Assembly (NCBI RefSeq): GCF_014650035.1
Contig: NZ_BMUE01000009.1
Span: forward strand, 232,766-296,765
DNA from: Streptomyces lucensis JCM 4490
Lineage (GTDB): Bacteria > Actinomycetota > Actinomycetes > Streptomycetales > Streptomycetaceae
DNA: 64,000 nt
Reading direction: 5' to 3'
The translations under genes and the position numbers were made by a program. Below, piece by piece: positions 43,013 through 53,315 of the stretch (the first letter of the stretch is position 1; every line of letters begins with the position of its first letter). The notes under the pieces were generated by a model. It ran no database searches and was not told the origin of the DNA. It saw nothing but the letters and a program-made list of their open reading frames with translations.

Positions 43013-43085
43013 GCACTCGGGACGCTTCGTCACCCACACGTGTGGAAGTGAGGGCAGTTGACGCATTACGGGTTTATGCGGCCGT

Positions 43086-43658
43086 TCACGCCCTCACGGG
43101 TTCGTCCGGCGGCCAACCGCCTTCCCCGGTACGGTCGTCCGGCCGCCCGGCTCTCCTCCGCGGCCCGACCCGCGTGCGCGTCGCCACCAACTGCCCGTCC
43201 TGCGGGTAGGCGTGCCAGGTGCGCCAGTGCACCTGGCCCTCGTGCCGCTGGGCGAGCAGGGCGGTGAACGCGTGCGGGCTGCCGGGGAACACGCCGGCGA
43301 GGCCGTGCGGATGGTCGGAGACGAGGGCCAGCAGCTCCTGGGCGCGTCCCGCGAACGAGCCGGGCGTGAGCACCTCGACGCGGGCGGCGAACTCGTACTC
43401 CCAGTCGTCGACCCGCTTGGCGACGCCGAGCGGGAGGGGCGTGCTGGAACCGGGGATGCAGGCGACCGTCTCCGAGCAGAGGCCGCGCTCCTCCTCCAGG
43501 AGCACCTGGTGGGACGCGCCGAGCAGTCGCAACTGGAGTTTGGATCCCGCGAGTTCGAGGTCGAGCGTGGCCAGCGCGGGCAGCGGCTCACGCCCCAGCG
43601 CCCAGGCGAGGTCGGCCGCGCGCGTATCGGTGTAGGAGGTGTTCAGGGTCGTGAGCAT
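43086..43658 (-). CDS. DUF2617 family protein
   Basis: 190 aa. Small soluble beta-rich protein: TSYTDTRAADLAWALGREPL, ELAGSKLQLRLLGASHQVLL, WEYEFAARVEVLTPGSFAGR, GQVHWRTWHAYPQDGQLV. It is a genomic partner of the membrane spermidine-synthase-like gene in actinobacteria, function unknown. Upstream 43659-44016 holds no gene; it contains a short CTGTG...CACAG repeat and an AT-richer promoter-like stretch. Confidence 0.82.
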   Translation of the reverse strand: MLTTLNTSYTDTRAADLAWALGREPLPALATLDLELAGSKLQLRLLGASHQVLLEEERGLCSETVACIPGSSTPLPLGVAKRVDDWEYEFAARVEVLTPGSFAGRAQELLALVSDHPHGLAGVFPGSPHAFTALLAQRHEGQVHWRTWHAYPQDGQLVATRTRVGPRRRAGRPDDRTGEGGWPPDEPVRA

Positions 43659-44016
43659 GGATCGGCTCCGCTAACACGCGACAGGAGGGGAGATCGGCCA
43701 TGTCAGCCCAGCCGGCCCGGCCGGGGGGAGTCTGCGGGACGTCCTGGGGGCTGCGTTGGCGATTCAGAGGGAATCATGAACTGTGGCGCCTTCACAGCGC
43801 TTTTACCCAACTTCATGCGGTTTCCATCCCTCGGGGGGCTCCACAGCTCAACTGTTCAACCCTGGCGTACACCGGGGAGCGGCAGTGGAACGGGTGAGCG
43901 CCCGCCGGTCGCTTCGTCCGGCGGGCGCTCGGTGCGGCCCGGATGCGGTTCCCCCTGATCCCGCGAGTCCCGTCCGGCACGGGACGGTTCGCGGGAGGAA
44001 GCTCAGCTGCCCCGTG

Positions 44017-44379
44017 TCAGCTGCCTCCCCCGCATCCGCCCCCTCCACCGCACGAGGAGCCGCCGCCGCAGGACGATCCCCCGCCGCAGGAAGAGCTGCC
44101 CCCGCACGAGGAGCCGCCGCCGCAGGAGTGGTGACCCCCGTGCCCGCCGTGACTCCCGTGTCCCCCCGAGGACGAGCCGGAGTCGGCCGCGCCGCCCCAG
44201 GCCCACCAGCTGCTTCCGCCGTCGTACGACGATGACGAAGACGAAGACGACGAGCGGTACGACCGGCCCCGGCCGCCCTTGCCGAGCGACACCTTGGTGC
44301 GCCGGTTGCGGCGGGCCCGGCCCGCCGCCGCCGCGACGACCACGACCGCGGCCACCGCCAGGATGATGCCGATCTCCAT
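44017..44379 (-). CDS. Membrane-anchored Gly/Ser/Cys-rich protein
   Basis: 120 aa. One N-terminal TM helix (IGIILAVAAVVVVAAAAG), a basic stretch, a run of serines, a His/Gly segment (GGHGSHGGHGGHHSCGGG) and about six SCGGGS-type repeats to the end. Strong ribosome site AAGGAGGGGGG. Similar Cys-Gly tails occur on actinobacterial TIGR04222-type membrane proteins. Possible roles are metal binding, cross-linking or a post-translationally modified peptide; none is shown. Confidence 0.75.
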   Translation of the reverse strand: MEIGIILAVAAVVVVAAAAGRARRNRRTKVSLGKGGRGRSYRSSSSSSSSSYDGGSSWWAWGGAADSGSSSGGHGSHGGHGGHHSCGGGSSCGGSSSCGGGSSCGGGSSCGGGGGCGGGS

Positions 44380-44529
44380 GGCGCCCCCCTCCTTCCGTTC
44401 CCCCGAAGCGGCCCCCCGTGGGCGCCTCGCCTGTTGCCGCGCCTCGCGCGGTGACCGGGGGATGCCCGGCCGCCTCCGGGCTCAAAGCAGAGTTGAGGAA
44501 CTCCAGAGCTTGGGCGCAGGATGACCGGC

Positions 44530-45705
44530 ATGACCTCCTCCGCGCGCCCCTTCCTCAACCGCCGCCTCGCCGAGTTCGGGACGACGATCTTCGCCGAGAT
44601 GTCCGCCCTCGCGGTGGCCACCGGGGCGATCAACCTGGGCCAGGGCTTCCCGGACACCGACGGTCCCGAGGAGGTCCGGGAGGCGGCCGTACGGGCGCTG
44701 CGGGACGGGCGGGGCAACCAGTACCCGCCCGGTCCGGGCGTCCCCGAGCTGCGCACCGCGATCGCCGGGCACCAGCTGCGCCACTACGGACTGTCGTACG
44801 ACCCCGACACCGAGGTACTGGTCACGGCGGGCGCGACGGAGGCCATCGCGGCCTCGCTGCTGGCGCTGCTGGAGCCCGGGGACGAGGTCGTCGCCCTGGA
44901 GCCGTACTACGACTCCTACGCCGCGAGCATCGCCATGGCGGGCGGCACGCGGGTGCCGGTCACGCTCCGCCCGCACGACGGCGGCTTCCGTCTGGACCTG
45001 GACGAACTGCGCGCGGCGGTCACCGGCCGCACCCGGCTGCTGCTCGTCAACACCCCGCACAACCCGACCGGCACGGTCCTCACGCGCGCCGAACTGGCCG
45101 CGATCGCCGAGCTGGCGGTGGAGCGGGACCTGCTGGTGGTGACGGACGAGGTGTACGAGCACCTGGTGTTCGACGGCGCCGAGCACGTGCCGCTCGCCAC
45201 GTTCCCCGGGATGCGCGAGCGCACGGTGACCATCGGTTCGGCCGGCAAGACCTTCTCCTTCACCGGCTGGAAGGTCGGCTGGGTGACGGCCGCGCCCGAA
45301 CTCGTGCGCGCCGTCCGCTCGGTGAAGCAGTTCCTGACGTACGTCTCCTCGGGCCCCTTCCAGTACGCGGTCGCCGAGGCGCTGGCCCTGCCCGACTCCT
45401 ACTTCGAGGACTTCCGCCGGTCCATGCTGGCCCGCCGGGACATCCTCGCGGCGGGACTGGCGGAGGCGGGCTTCGAGGTGTTCCGGCCGGCCGGCACCTA
45501 CTTCGTCACCACCGACATCCGCCCCCTCGGCGAGAAGGACGGCTTCGCGTTCTGCCGCGCCCTGCCGGAGCGCGCCGGCGTGGTCGCCGTCCCCAACGCC
45601 GTCTTCTACGACGACCGCGAGGCCGGGGCCCCGTTCGTGCGGTTCGCCTTCTGCAAGCGCGAGGAGGTGCTGCGGGAGGCGGCACAACGGCTCCGGGCCA
45701 TGTGA
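44530..45705 (+). CDS. PLP-dependent aminotransferase, KAT/YbdL-like
   Basis: 391 aa. Class I aminotransferase. K in SAGKTFSFTGWKVGW binds PLP; NTPHNPTGTVL, TDEVYEHLVF and the C-terminal FVRFAFCK are conserved. The lysine motif is the type found in kynurenine/glutamine transaminase and methionine aminotransferase, so substrates may include kynurenine, methionine or glutamine. ATG 44530 is preferred to 44521 because GCAGGA lies 8 nt upstream. Confidence 0.92.
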   Translation: MTSSARPFLNRRLAEFGTTIFAEMSALAVATGAINLGQGFPDTDGPEEVREAAVRALRDGRGNQYPPGPGVPELRTAIAGHQLRHYGLSYDPDTEVLVTAGATEAIAASLLALLEPGDEVVALEPYYDSYAASIAMAGGTRVPVTLRPHDGGFRLDLDELRAAVTGRTRLLLVNTPHNPTGTVLTRAELAAIAELAVERDLLVVTDEVYEHLVFDGAEHVPLATFPGMRERTVTIGSAGKTFSFTGWKVGWVTAAPELVRAVRSVKQFLTYVSSGPFQYAVAEALALPDSYFEDFRRSMLARRDILAAGLAEAGFEVFRPAGTYFVTTDIRPLGEKDGFAFCRALPERAGVVAVPNAVFYDDREAGAPFVRFAFCKREEVLREAAQRLRAM

Positions 45706-45839
45706 GCCCCGCGTAGGGCCGGCGCGGCACGGTCCCGGATGCGACCAAGTGGCCCGGTGCCTGTACTCGACACAGGTGAACCGGTGGCGTACTCGGCCGT
45801 CTGCTGCTCGCGTCGGCGCCCGGGCCCCTGCAGGGTGCG

Positions 45840-47033
45840 GTGGTGACTCACGCCAGCACCGTCCTCGCCCCGCCCGTCGTCACACCCCAACCGGCCCCCG
45901 GGGAGCGCACCGGGCCGTCGCCCGGCAGCGCGGGCGCCGTCGCCGTGGGCCTCTTCCTGGGCGCGCGGCTCACCGGCGCCGCCGTGCTCGCCCTCGTCGG
46001 CGCGGCCGCCGGCCGGCACCCCCTGATGCTGCTCGGCCGGTCCTGGGACTCGAAGTGGTACCTCGGCATCGCCGCGCACGGCTACGGCCACTCCCTGCAC
46101 CTGCGCTCCACGGTCGTCAGCGACCTGGCGTTCTTCCCGCTGTACCCGGGGCTGGTGCGTGCGGTGACCGCGCTGACCCCGCTCGGCGGCGTCGGCGCCG
46201 GGCTGCTGGTGTCGTGGACGGCCGCCGCCGTGGCCGCCGCCGGCATCCACGCGGTCGGCACCCGGCTGCACGGGCGGGCGGTCGGTATCGCGCTGGTGCT
46301 GCTGTGGGGTCTGCTGCCGCACTCGGTGGTGCTGTCGATGGCGTACACCGAGCCGCTGCTGACGGCGTTCGCGGCCTGGTCCCTGCACGCGGTGCTGACC
46401 GGGCACTGGCGGTGGGCGGGCGTGCTGGCCGCGTGCGCGGGACTCGCCCGGCCGAACGGGTTCGCGGTGGCCGCCGCCGTGCTGGCCGCCGCGGGCTGCG
46501 AGGTGTGGCGGCGGCGCGGCAGGGTTTCCCACAGGCTGTGGACGGGCGCGGCGCTCGCCCCGCTGGGCTGGACGGCGTACGTCCTGTGGGTCGGCCGGCG
46601 CACGGGTAACCCGCTGGGCGGCTACTTCGAGGTGCAGCGGCGCTGGGGGTCGCGGTTCGACTTCGGGCGGGGTTCGCTGGAAGTGGTGCGCCGCTCGCTG
46701 CTGCACGGCAACCGGTTCGTCTTCGCGATGGCGCTGATCATCGCGGCCGTCGCCGTGCTGCTGTTCGCGCTGCTGCTCGTCGAGCGCGCCCCGCTGCCGC
46801 TGCTGGCGTACAGCGGGGTGCTGCTGCTGATCGCCCTCGGCGGGTCGGGCTTCTTCGCCTCCAGGCCGCGGTTCCTGCTGCCGGCGTTCCCGCTGCTGCT
46901 GCCGCTCGCCCGGGCGCTGGTACGGACGGCGAGAGCCCGGCCCTGGCACGCGACCGTGGTGGTCGCGGCCCTGGCCGGGCTCAGCTATGTCTACGGCGCG
47001 TACCTGGTCGTGTTCGGGCACGCGCCCCTGTGA
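45840..47033 (+). CDS. Multipass membrane protein, PIG-V/mannosyltransferase-like
   Basis: 397 aa with about eight to nine TM helices. RSWDSKWYLGIAAHGYGHSL places a D-S/K-W-Y motif after TM1, and FFPLYPGLVRAVT follows, a pattern seen in polyprenol-dependent mannosyltransferases of the PIG-V/GT-C type. Function by resemblance only. Start GTG 45840 or 45843. Stand-alone, convergent with the YbjN gene. Confidence 0.78.
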   Translation: MVTHASTVLAPPVVTPQPAPGERTGPSPGSAGAVAVGLFLGARLTGAAVLALVGAAAGRHPLMLLGRSWDSKWYLGIAAHGYGHSLHLRSTVVSDLAFFPLYPGLVRAVTALTPLGGVGAGLLVSWTAAAVAAAGIHAVGTRLHGRAVGIALVLLWGLLPHSVVLSMAYTEPLLTAFAAWSLHAVLTGHWRWAGVLAACAGLARPNGFAVAAAVLAAAGCEVWRRRGRVSHRLWTGAALAPLGWTAYVLWVGRRTGNPLGGYFEVQRRWGSRFDFGRGSLEVVRRSLLHGNRFVFAMALIIAAVAVLLFALLLVERAPLPLLAYSGVLLLIALGGSGFFASRPRFLLPAFPLLLPLARALVRTARARPWHATVVVAALAGLSYVYGAYLVVFGHAPL

Positions 47034-47045
47034 CGGGCGGCGGGG

Positions 47046-47585
47046 TTACTCCCCGTCGTCCCCGGGCTCCTCGGGCTTCTCGGCCTCGTCGACCTCCTGC
47101 TCCAGGCCGAGCTGCTCGACGAGCCACTTGTCGAACTCGATCGCGGCCCGCACCCAGCTGACCGTGGAGGAGACGAAGTGGTTGATGTCGACGCCCGTGC
47201 CGATCAGCATCTGGGCCTCGCCGATCAGGCGGACGGTGCCGTCGTCGTGGGTGTGCGTGTACACCTTGGGCCACAGGGTGCGGCGGTTCCAGTCGTCGAC
47301 GGACTCCAGAAGCTGGGGCTTCTCGTCGATCTGGTGCGGACGGTCGTAGAAGGTCCGCACCGAGAAGACCGCCTGCTCGGCCTCCCCGCGGAACATGAAG
47401 TACGTGCGGAACTGCTCCCACGGAGCCGCGAGGTCGCCCTCCTCGTCGACGACGTACTTCAGCTCCATCTGGTCGAGGAGCTGCTTCACGAGGTCCTGAT
47501 CCGGGAGGACGGGGCCCGCCGGTCCCTGGGGCTGCGGGTCGGGCTGGCCCCCGAAGTTCGGAATCGAGGACGGGTCGATGCTCAC
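47046..47585 (-). CDS. YbjN domain-containing protein
   Basis: 179 aa. Core DLVKQLLDQMELKYVVDEEG, RTYFMFRGEAEQAVFSVRTF, DDWNRRTLWPKVYTHT, IGTGVDINHFVSSTVSWVRA is typical of the YbjN/T3SS-chaperone-like fold. Acidic tail. GTG 47585 has AAGGGA 8 nt upstream. Role in actinobacteria unknown. Confidence 0.88.
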   Translation of the reverse strand: MSIDPSSIPNFGGQPDPQPQGPAGPVLPDQDLVKQLLDQMELKYVVDEEGDLAAPWEQFRTYFMFRGEAEQAVFSVRTFYDRPHQIDEKPQLLESVDDWNRRTLWPKVYTHTHDDGTVRLIGEAQMLIGTGVDINHFVSSTVSWVRAAIEFDKWLVEQLGLEQEVDEAEKPEEPGDDGE

Positions 47586-47722
47586 CGTGTTTTTCCCTTC
47601 ATGCGGATCCCGCCATCCTCCCCCATGCGGGGAGGGGGGTGGCAAGCCCTGACGTGACCTGTCAGCCATGGGCTGACATGATCCGGCTGGTCGGGTGAGG
47701 CGGGCGGGCGACGGGAGCCGGC

Positions 47723-48226
47723 ATGGCGGCGCGGGGACGGACCAGGTGGGGGCCTGTCGCGGCGGTGCTGGCGCTGCCGGTGGCGCTGCTCACCGGCCTG
47801 GTCGTCATGGTGGTGGCCTGGCTCCGCCCGGACGCCCCGCTCGGCGGGGAGTCCGGTGAGGTGCCGTGCGCCGAGGCGCTGTCCTTCGGCGGGGCGAGGC
47901 TGCCGAAGGGGGCGCGCGACACGAGCTGCACGGTGCGGTCCTGGATGGACACCGACTACGTGGCCCGCTTCCGTATGCCCCGCGAGGACGTGCGCGACTG
48001 GCTGAGGGCCACCTATCCGGACGCGCCGGACCCCGGGACCCGGTCCTGTCACCCGCACTCCGTCGACCTCTGCCTCGACCTGGGCCTGCGCGAGGAGGAC
48101 TGGAACTACGCGGGGCGCGTGCCGGGCAGGACGGACCCCGGCTTCGGCGCGTTCACTGTCGACGTCGACATCACCTGCGAGGGCCGGGACACGGCCCTCG
48201 TGGTGTTCTCGGCGTTCACCTCGTGA
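47723..48226 (+). CDS. Hypothetical membrane-anchored secreted protein
   Basis: 167 aa. One N-terminal TM or uncleaved signal helix (WGPVAAVLALPVALLTGLVV), outer domain with five cysteines (VPCAEAL, TSCTVRSW, RSCHPHSVDLCLDL, ITCEGRD). No family recognised. GGGAG 5 nt before ATG. It ends 3 bp from the clpB stop, convergent. Confidence 0.7.
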   Translation: MAARGRTRWGPVAAVLALPVALLTGLVVMVVAWLRPDAPLGGESGEVPCAEALSFGGARLPKGARDTSCTVRSWMDTDYVARFRMPREDVRDWLRATYPDAPDPGTRSCHPHSVDLCLDLGLREEDWNYAGRVPGRTDPGFGAFTVDVDITCEGRDTALVVFSAFTS

Positions 48227-48229
48227 GGG

Positions 48230-50827
<2,598 letters not shown>

Positions 50828-50880
50828 GTGTCCGTTCTCCTCCTCGGCGTCCCGGTGCTGACTTAACCAGCGTACACAAA

Positions 50881-50901
50881 GTTGAGTCTATTCCACTCAA
50901 G
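50881..50901 (-). promoter_or_regulatory. HAIR element (HspR operator) of clpB
   Basis: On the minus strand CTTGAGT-GGAATAG-ACTCAAC, one mismatch from the HspR consensus CTTGAGT-N7-ACTCAAG. It lies in the 111-bp gap between clpB and the divergent PPOX gene. Confidence 0.9.
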
Positions 50902-50938
50902 GCTGGGCGTGCACGTGTCTCCGGTTAGGTTTCGGGGC

Positions 50939-51352
50939 ATGGCGACATACTCCGTGGATCCGGGTTCCCCGGGCGAGGCCTACCTCGCCTTCTGGCGGGA
51001 GCGGCATCTGTGCACGCTGACGACGATCCGGCCCGACGGCAGTCCGCACGTGGTGCCCGTGGGGGTGACGTACGACCCCGGGGCCCGGCTGGCGCGGATC
51101 ATCACGAACGGGGCGAGCGCGAAGGTCTCCCATGTGCGCGCGGCCGGCTCCGGGGGCGCGCGGGTCGCCGTGTGCCAGGTGGACGGCAGGCGCTGGGCCA
51201 CCCTGGAGGGGCGCGCGTACGTCCGCACCGAGCGGGAGCGCGTCGCGGAGGCCGAGCGGCGCTACGCCGAGCGCTACGGCCGGATCCCGTCGCCGAACCC
51301 CTCGCGCGTGGTCATCGAGATCGAGCTGGAGCGGGCGCTCGGGCGGGGCTGA
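50939..51352 (+). CDS. PPOX-class F420/FMN-binding protein
   Basis: 137 aa split-barrel protein. FWRERHLCTLTTIRPDGSPH, VVPVGVTYDPGARLARIITN and TLEGRAYVRTERERVAEAER match small pyridoxamine-5'-phosphate-oxidase-like proteins, many of which are F420-dependent in actinomycetes. ATG 50939 with a weak ribosome site. It is divergent from clpB and may share control by the HAIR site. Confidence 0.85.
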   Translation: MATYSVDPGSPGEAYLAFWRERHLCTLTTIRPDGSPHVVPVGVTYDPGARLARIITNGASAKVSHVRAAGSGGARVAVCQVDGRRWATLEGRAYVRTERERVAEAERRYAERYGRIPSPNPSRVVIEIELERALGRG

Positions 51353-51415
51353 GGACCGATGGTTTTCGGCCAGCGTGGCTGTACGCCCATACCTGGAGAT
51401 GTCCCCGCAAAACTG

Positions 51416-51454
51416 CAGCGGCGTCACCGTGTTCAGGTCACGGTGACGCCGCTG
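51416..51454. terminator. Bidirectional terminator
   Basis: CAGCGGCGTCACCGTG, 7-nt loop, CACGGTGACGCCGCTG: perfect 16-bp stem between the convergent PPOX and Rieske-like genes. Confidence 0.85.
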
Positions 51455-51498
51455 CGGGGGGAAGCGCCTGAGCGATCTTTTACGACGGGGGAATCGCG

Positions 51499-51834
51499 TC
51501 AGGCACTGCGGGGGGTGGCCGAGACGGTACTGAGTTCGGGGTCCGCCGGCTCGGACAGCCGGTGGTCCCGCTGGTCCAGGTTCACGAAGATCATTCCGTA
51601 CCGGATGGCACAGCGCACCGGCCGGGGCGCGCCGCGCGGCTTGCGCAGGCACCGGAACGCCCGCACGTCGCCGTCGTCGTCCCGGGTGACGACGACCGGC
51701 TCGCCGAACACGGTCACCATCAGTGAGTCACCGCTGTGGGGGATGGCGGTGACGAGGTCGATGAAGTGCCAGCCGGAGCGGTAGGCGGTGGCCATCTCAC
51801 GGCGGAAGGATCGGTCGTCGGGTGGAGTAGTCAT
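51499..51834 (-). CDS. Rieske-like protein lacking cluster ligands
   Basis: 111 aa. SLMVTVFGEPVVVTRDDDGD, then VRAFRCLRKPRGAPRPVRCA and IRYGMIFVNLDQRD, follow the start and end strands of a Rieske oxygenase N-domain (…GEPVVVxRDxDGxVRAF… and …GLVFVNLD). The usual Cys-X-His and Cys-X2-His cluster motifs are absent; only single Cys remain. It is about half the normal domain. ATG 51834 is 2 nt after the stop of the secreted peptide gene, so the two are coupled. It may be a binding protein rather than a redox enzyme. Confidence 0.65.
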   Translation of the reverse strand: MTTPPDDRSFRREMATAYRSGWHFIDLVTAIPHSGDSLMVTVFGEPVVVTRDDDGDVRAFRCLRKPRGAPRPVRCAIRYGMIFVNLDQRDHRLSEPADPELSTVSATPRSA

Positions 51835-51836
51835 AG

Positions 51837-52040
51837 TCAGTCCCAGACGCTGTCATCCATGCTGACCGGAGTCTCGACGCCGACAGCGACCGTCCCCGTT
51901 GCCCGAGCACCACTCGACGTGTGACCGTCCCCCTGCGCGCCGGAGAGGCCGGCCAACATCCCGAAGGCCGCAACGGCGGAGAAGGCGGCGACAAGCACCG
52001 AGCGAAGCATTCTCTTACGCATAGTCGGCTTCGTCCTCAC
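51837..52040 (-). CDS. Small secreted peptide precursor
   Basis: 67 aa from GTG 52040 (AGAGGGGA 7 nt upstream) or 61 aa from ATG 52022. Basic N-terminus (MRKRMLRS), hydrophobic core VLVAAFSAVAAFGMLAGLSG and a likely signal cleavage near SGA-QG, leaving about 30 residues that end VSMDDSVWD. No lipobox. Coupled to the Rieske-like gene and divergent from a regulator array. Could be a signal peptide hormone, a RiPP-like precursor or a small secreted factor; unrecognised. Confidence 0.65.
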   Translation of the reverse strand: MRTKPTMRKRMLRSVLVAAFSAVAAFGMLAGLSGAQGDGHTSSGARATGTVAVGVETPVSMDDSVWD

Positions 52041-52153
52041 TTGAAGGTCCCCTCTTCCCCCGTCGAGTAAGACGATGGCTCATATGGGCACGTCATGACC
52101 ACACGATCGGTGCATCATGTTCCTGCATGTTCAGGACCCTGGGGGGTGGAGAT
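52041..52153. promoter_or_regulatory. Divergent promoter region of the peptide/regulator locus
   Basis: 113 bp between the peptide start and regulator 1. It is AT-richer than its surroundings and contains CATATG (52081-52086) and the palindrome GTCATGAC (52092-52099). No clear -10/-35 pair could be fixed. Confidence 0.35.
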
Positions 52154-53140
52154 TTGGGAACAAACGGGACTAAGGCGGCACATCCCCATACGGTTACCGA
52201 CTTGTGTGAGGAAGGGAATCGTCTCTACGCGACGGCGCTGCGCACCGGCCGCATCGCCCGAGCGGATGTCGAGACCGCCCCTTGTCTGATGGAGTTCGCC
52301 CTCCTTCACCCCGATCCGGACGACGCGGGCTGGCTGCGCCCGGTTCCCCCGACCCTGGCCCTCGCGCAGCGTCTTCACCCCCTTGAGCAGGAGATCACCG
52401 AGCGGCGGCGGCAGTCCGTCGCCCTGGCCGACGCCTTCGAGCCATTCATGTCCCTGAGCACCCAGGAGAGCGCGCCGACCCACTCGATCACGGTCCTGGA
52501 GGGGCTCGACCGGATCAACACGGCGCTGGACCTGGCCACGGCCCAGTGCCGCACCGAGATGCTCACCGTGCAGCCGAGCGGCCGGCGCCGTCCCGAACAG
52601 CGGCTCATCGAGGGACTCGAGCGGGACAAGCCGCTGATCGAGCGCGGGGTGCGGATCAGGACCCTGTACCAGCACACGGCCCGCTACAGCCCCGACCGGC
52701 TGGCCTACGTCGACCAGTTCACCAACGGCAAGGTGGAGTACCGCACCATCGACGAACTGGTGGACCGGCTCATCATCTGCGACGAGACCGTGGCGTTCAT
52801 CCCGACCAGGGACGACCGCCAGGTGGCCCTGGAACTGCGCCACCCCGGGCTGGTCCGCTACCTGATCAAGGTGTTCGAGTTCATGTGGGACCGGGCGGTG
52901 CCGCTGTCCGCCGGAGCGCCCTACGAGACGGCGCCCGACGGCATCACCGACATCCAGCACTCCATCGCCAAGCTCCTCGTCGAGGGCCACGTCGACGAGG
53001 CCATCGCCCGCCGCCTCGGCATGAACGTGCGCACCTGCCGCGCCCACATCGCCAAGCTCGCCCAGGCCCTCGGCAGCGGCAGCCGCGCCCAGCTCGGCTA
53101 CCTCATCGCACAGTCCGGCATGCTGGACCGGGACCTGTGA
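52154..53140 (+). CDS. LuxR-HTH regulator with TrmB/PLD-like sensor, paralogue 1
   Basis: 328 aa. N-terminal conserved block DLCEEGNRLYATALRTGRIA with APCLMEFALLHPDPDDAG; middle TrmB/phospholipase-D-like sensor (CRTEMLTVQPSG, LIERGVRIRTLYQHTARYSP, VDRLIICDETVAFIPTRDDR, LRHPGLVRYLIKVFEFMWDR); C-terminal LuxR-type HTH (LLVEGHVDEAIARRLGMNVR, TCRAHIAKLAQALGSGSRAQ). TTG 52154, preceded by GGGGGGTGGAGA, gives an N-terminus matching the paralogues; ATG 52127 is the alternative. Divergent from the peptide gene. Confidence 0.8.
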   Translation: MGTNGTKAAHPHTVTDLCEEGNRLYATALRTGRIARADVETAPCLMEFALLHPDPDDAGWLRPVPPTLALAQRLHPLEQEITERRRQSVALADAFEPFMSLSTQESAPTHSITVLEGLDRINTALDLATAQCRTEMLTVQPSGRRRPEQRLIEGLERDKPLIERGVRIRTLYQHTARYSPDRLAYVDQFTNGKVEYRTIDELVDRLIICDETVAFIPTRDDRQVALELRHPGLVRYLIKVFEFMWDRAVPLSAGAPYETAPDGITDIQHSIAKLLVEGHVDEAIARRLGMNVRTCRAHIAKLAQALGSGSRAQLGYLIAQSGMLDRDL

Positions 53141-53315
53141 GACCAGGGCCGGGCGACGAGCACCGCGGGAACGCGCGCCCGGCCACGCACGGGTGAGGTA
53201 CCTGGAGAGTCGAGCCGACGGCCCGAGCGGCGGAGGCGAGCCGGAGCCGCGCCCGGCCCGGCCGTCCGGTCCGGCGGCCGGAGGACCCGTCCGCCGACGG
53301 TGGGGAGGCAGGCGA

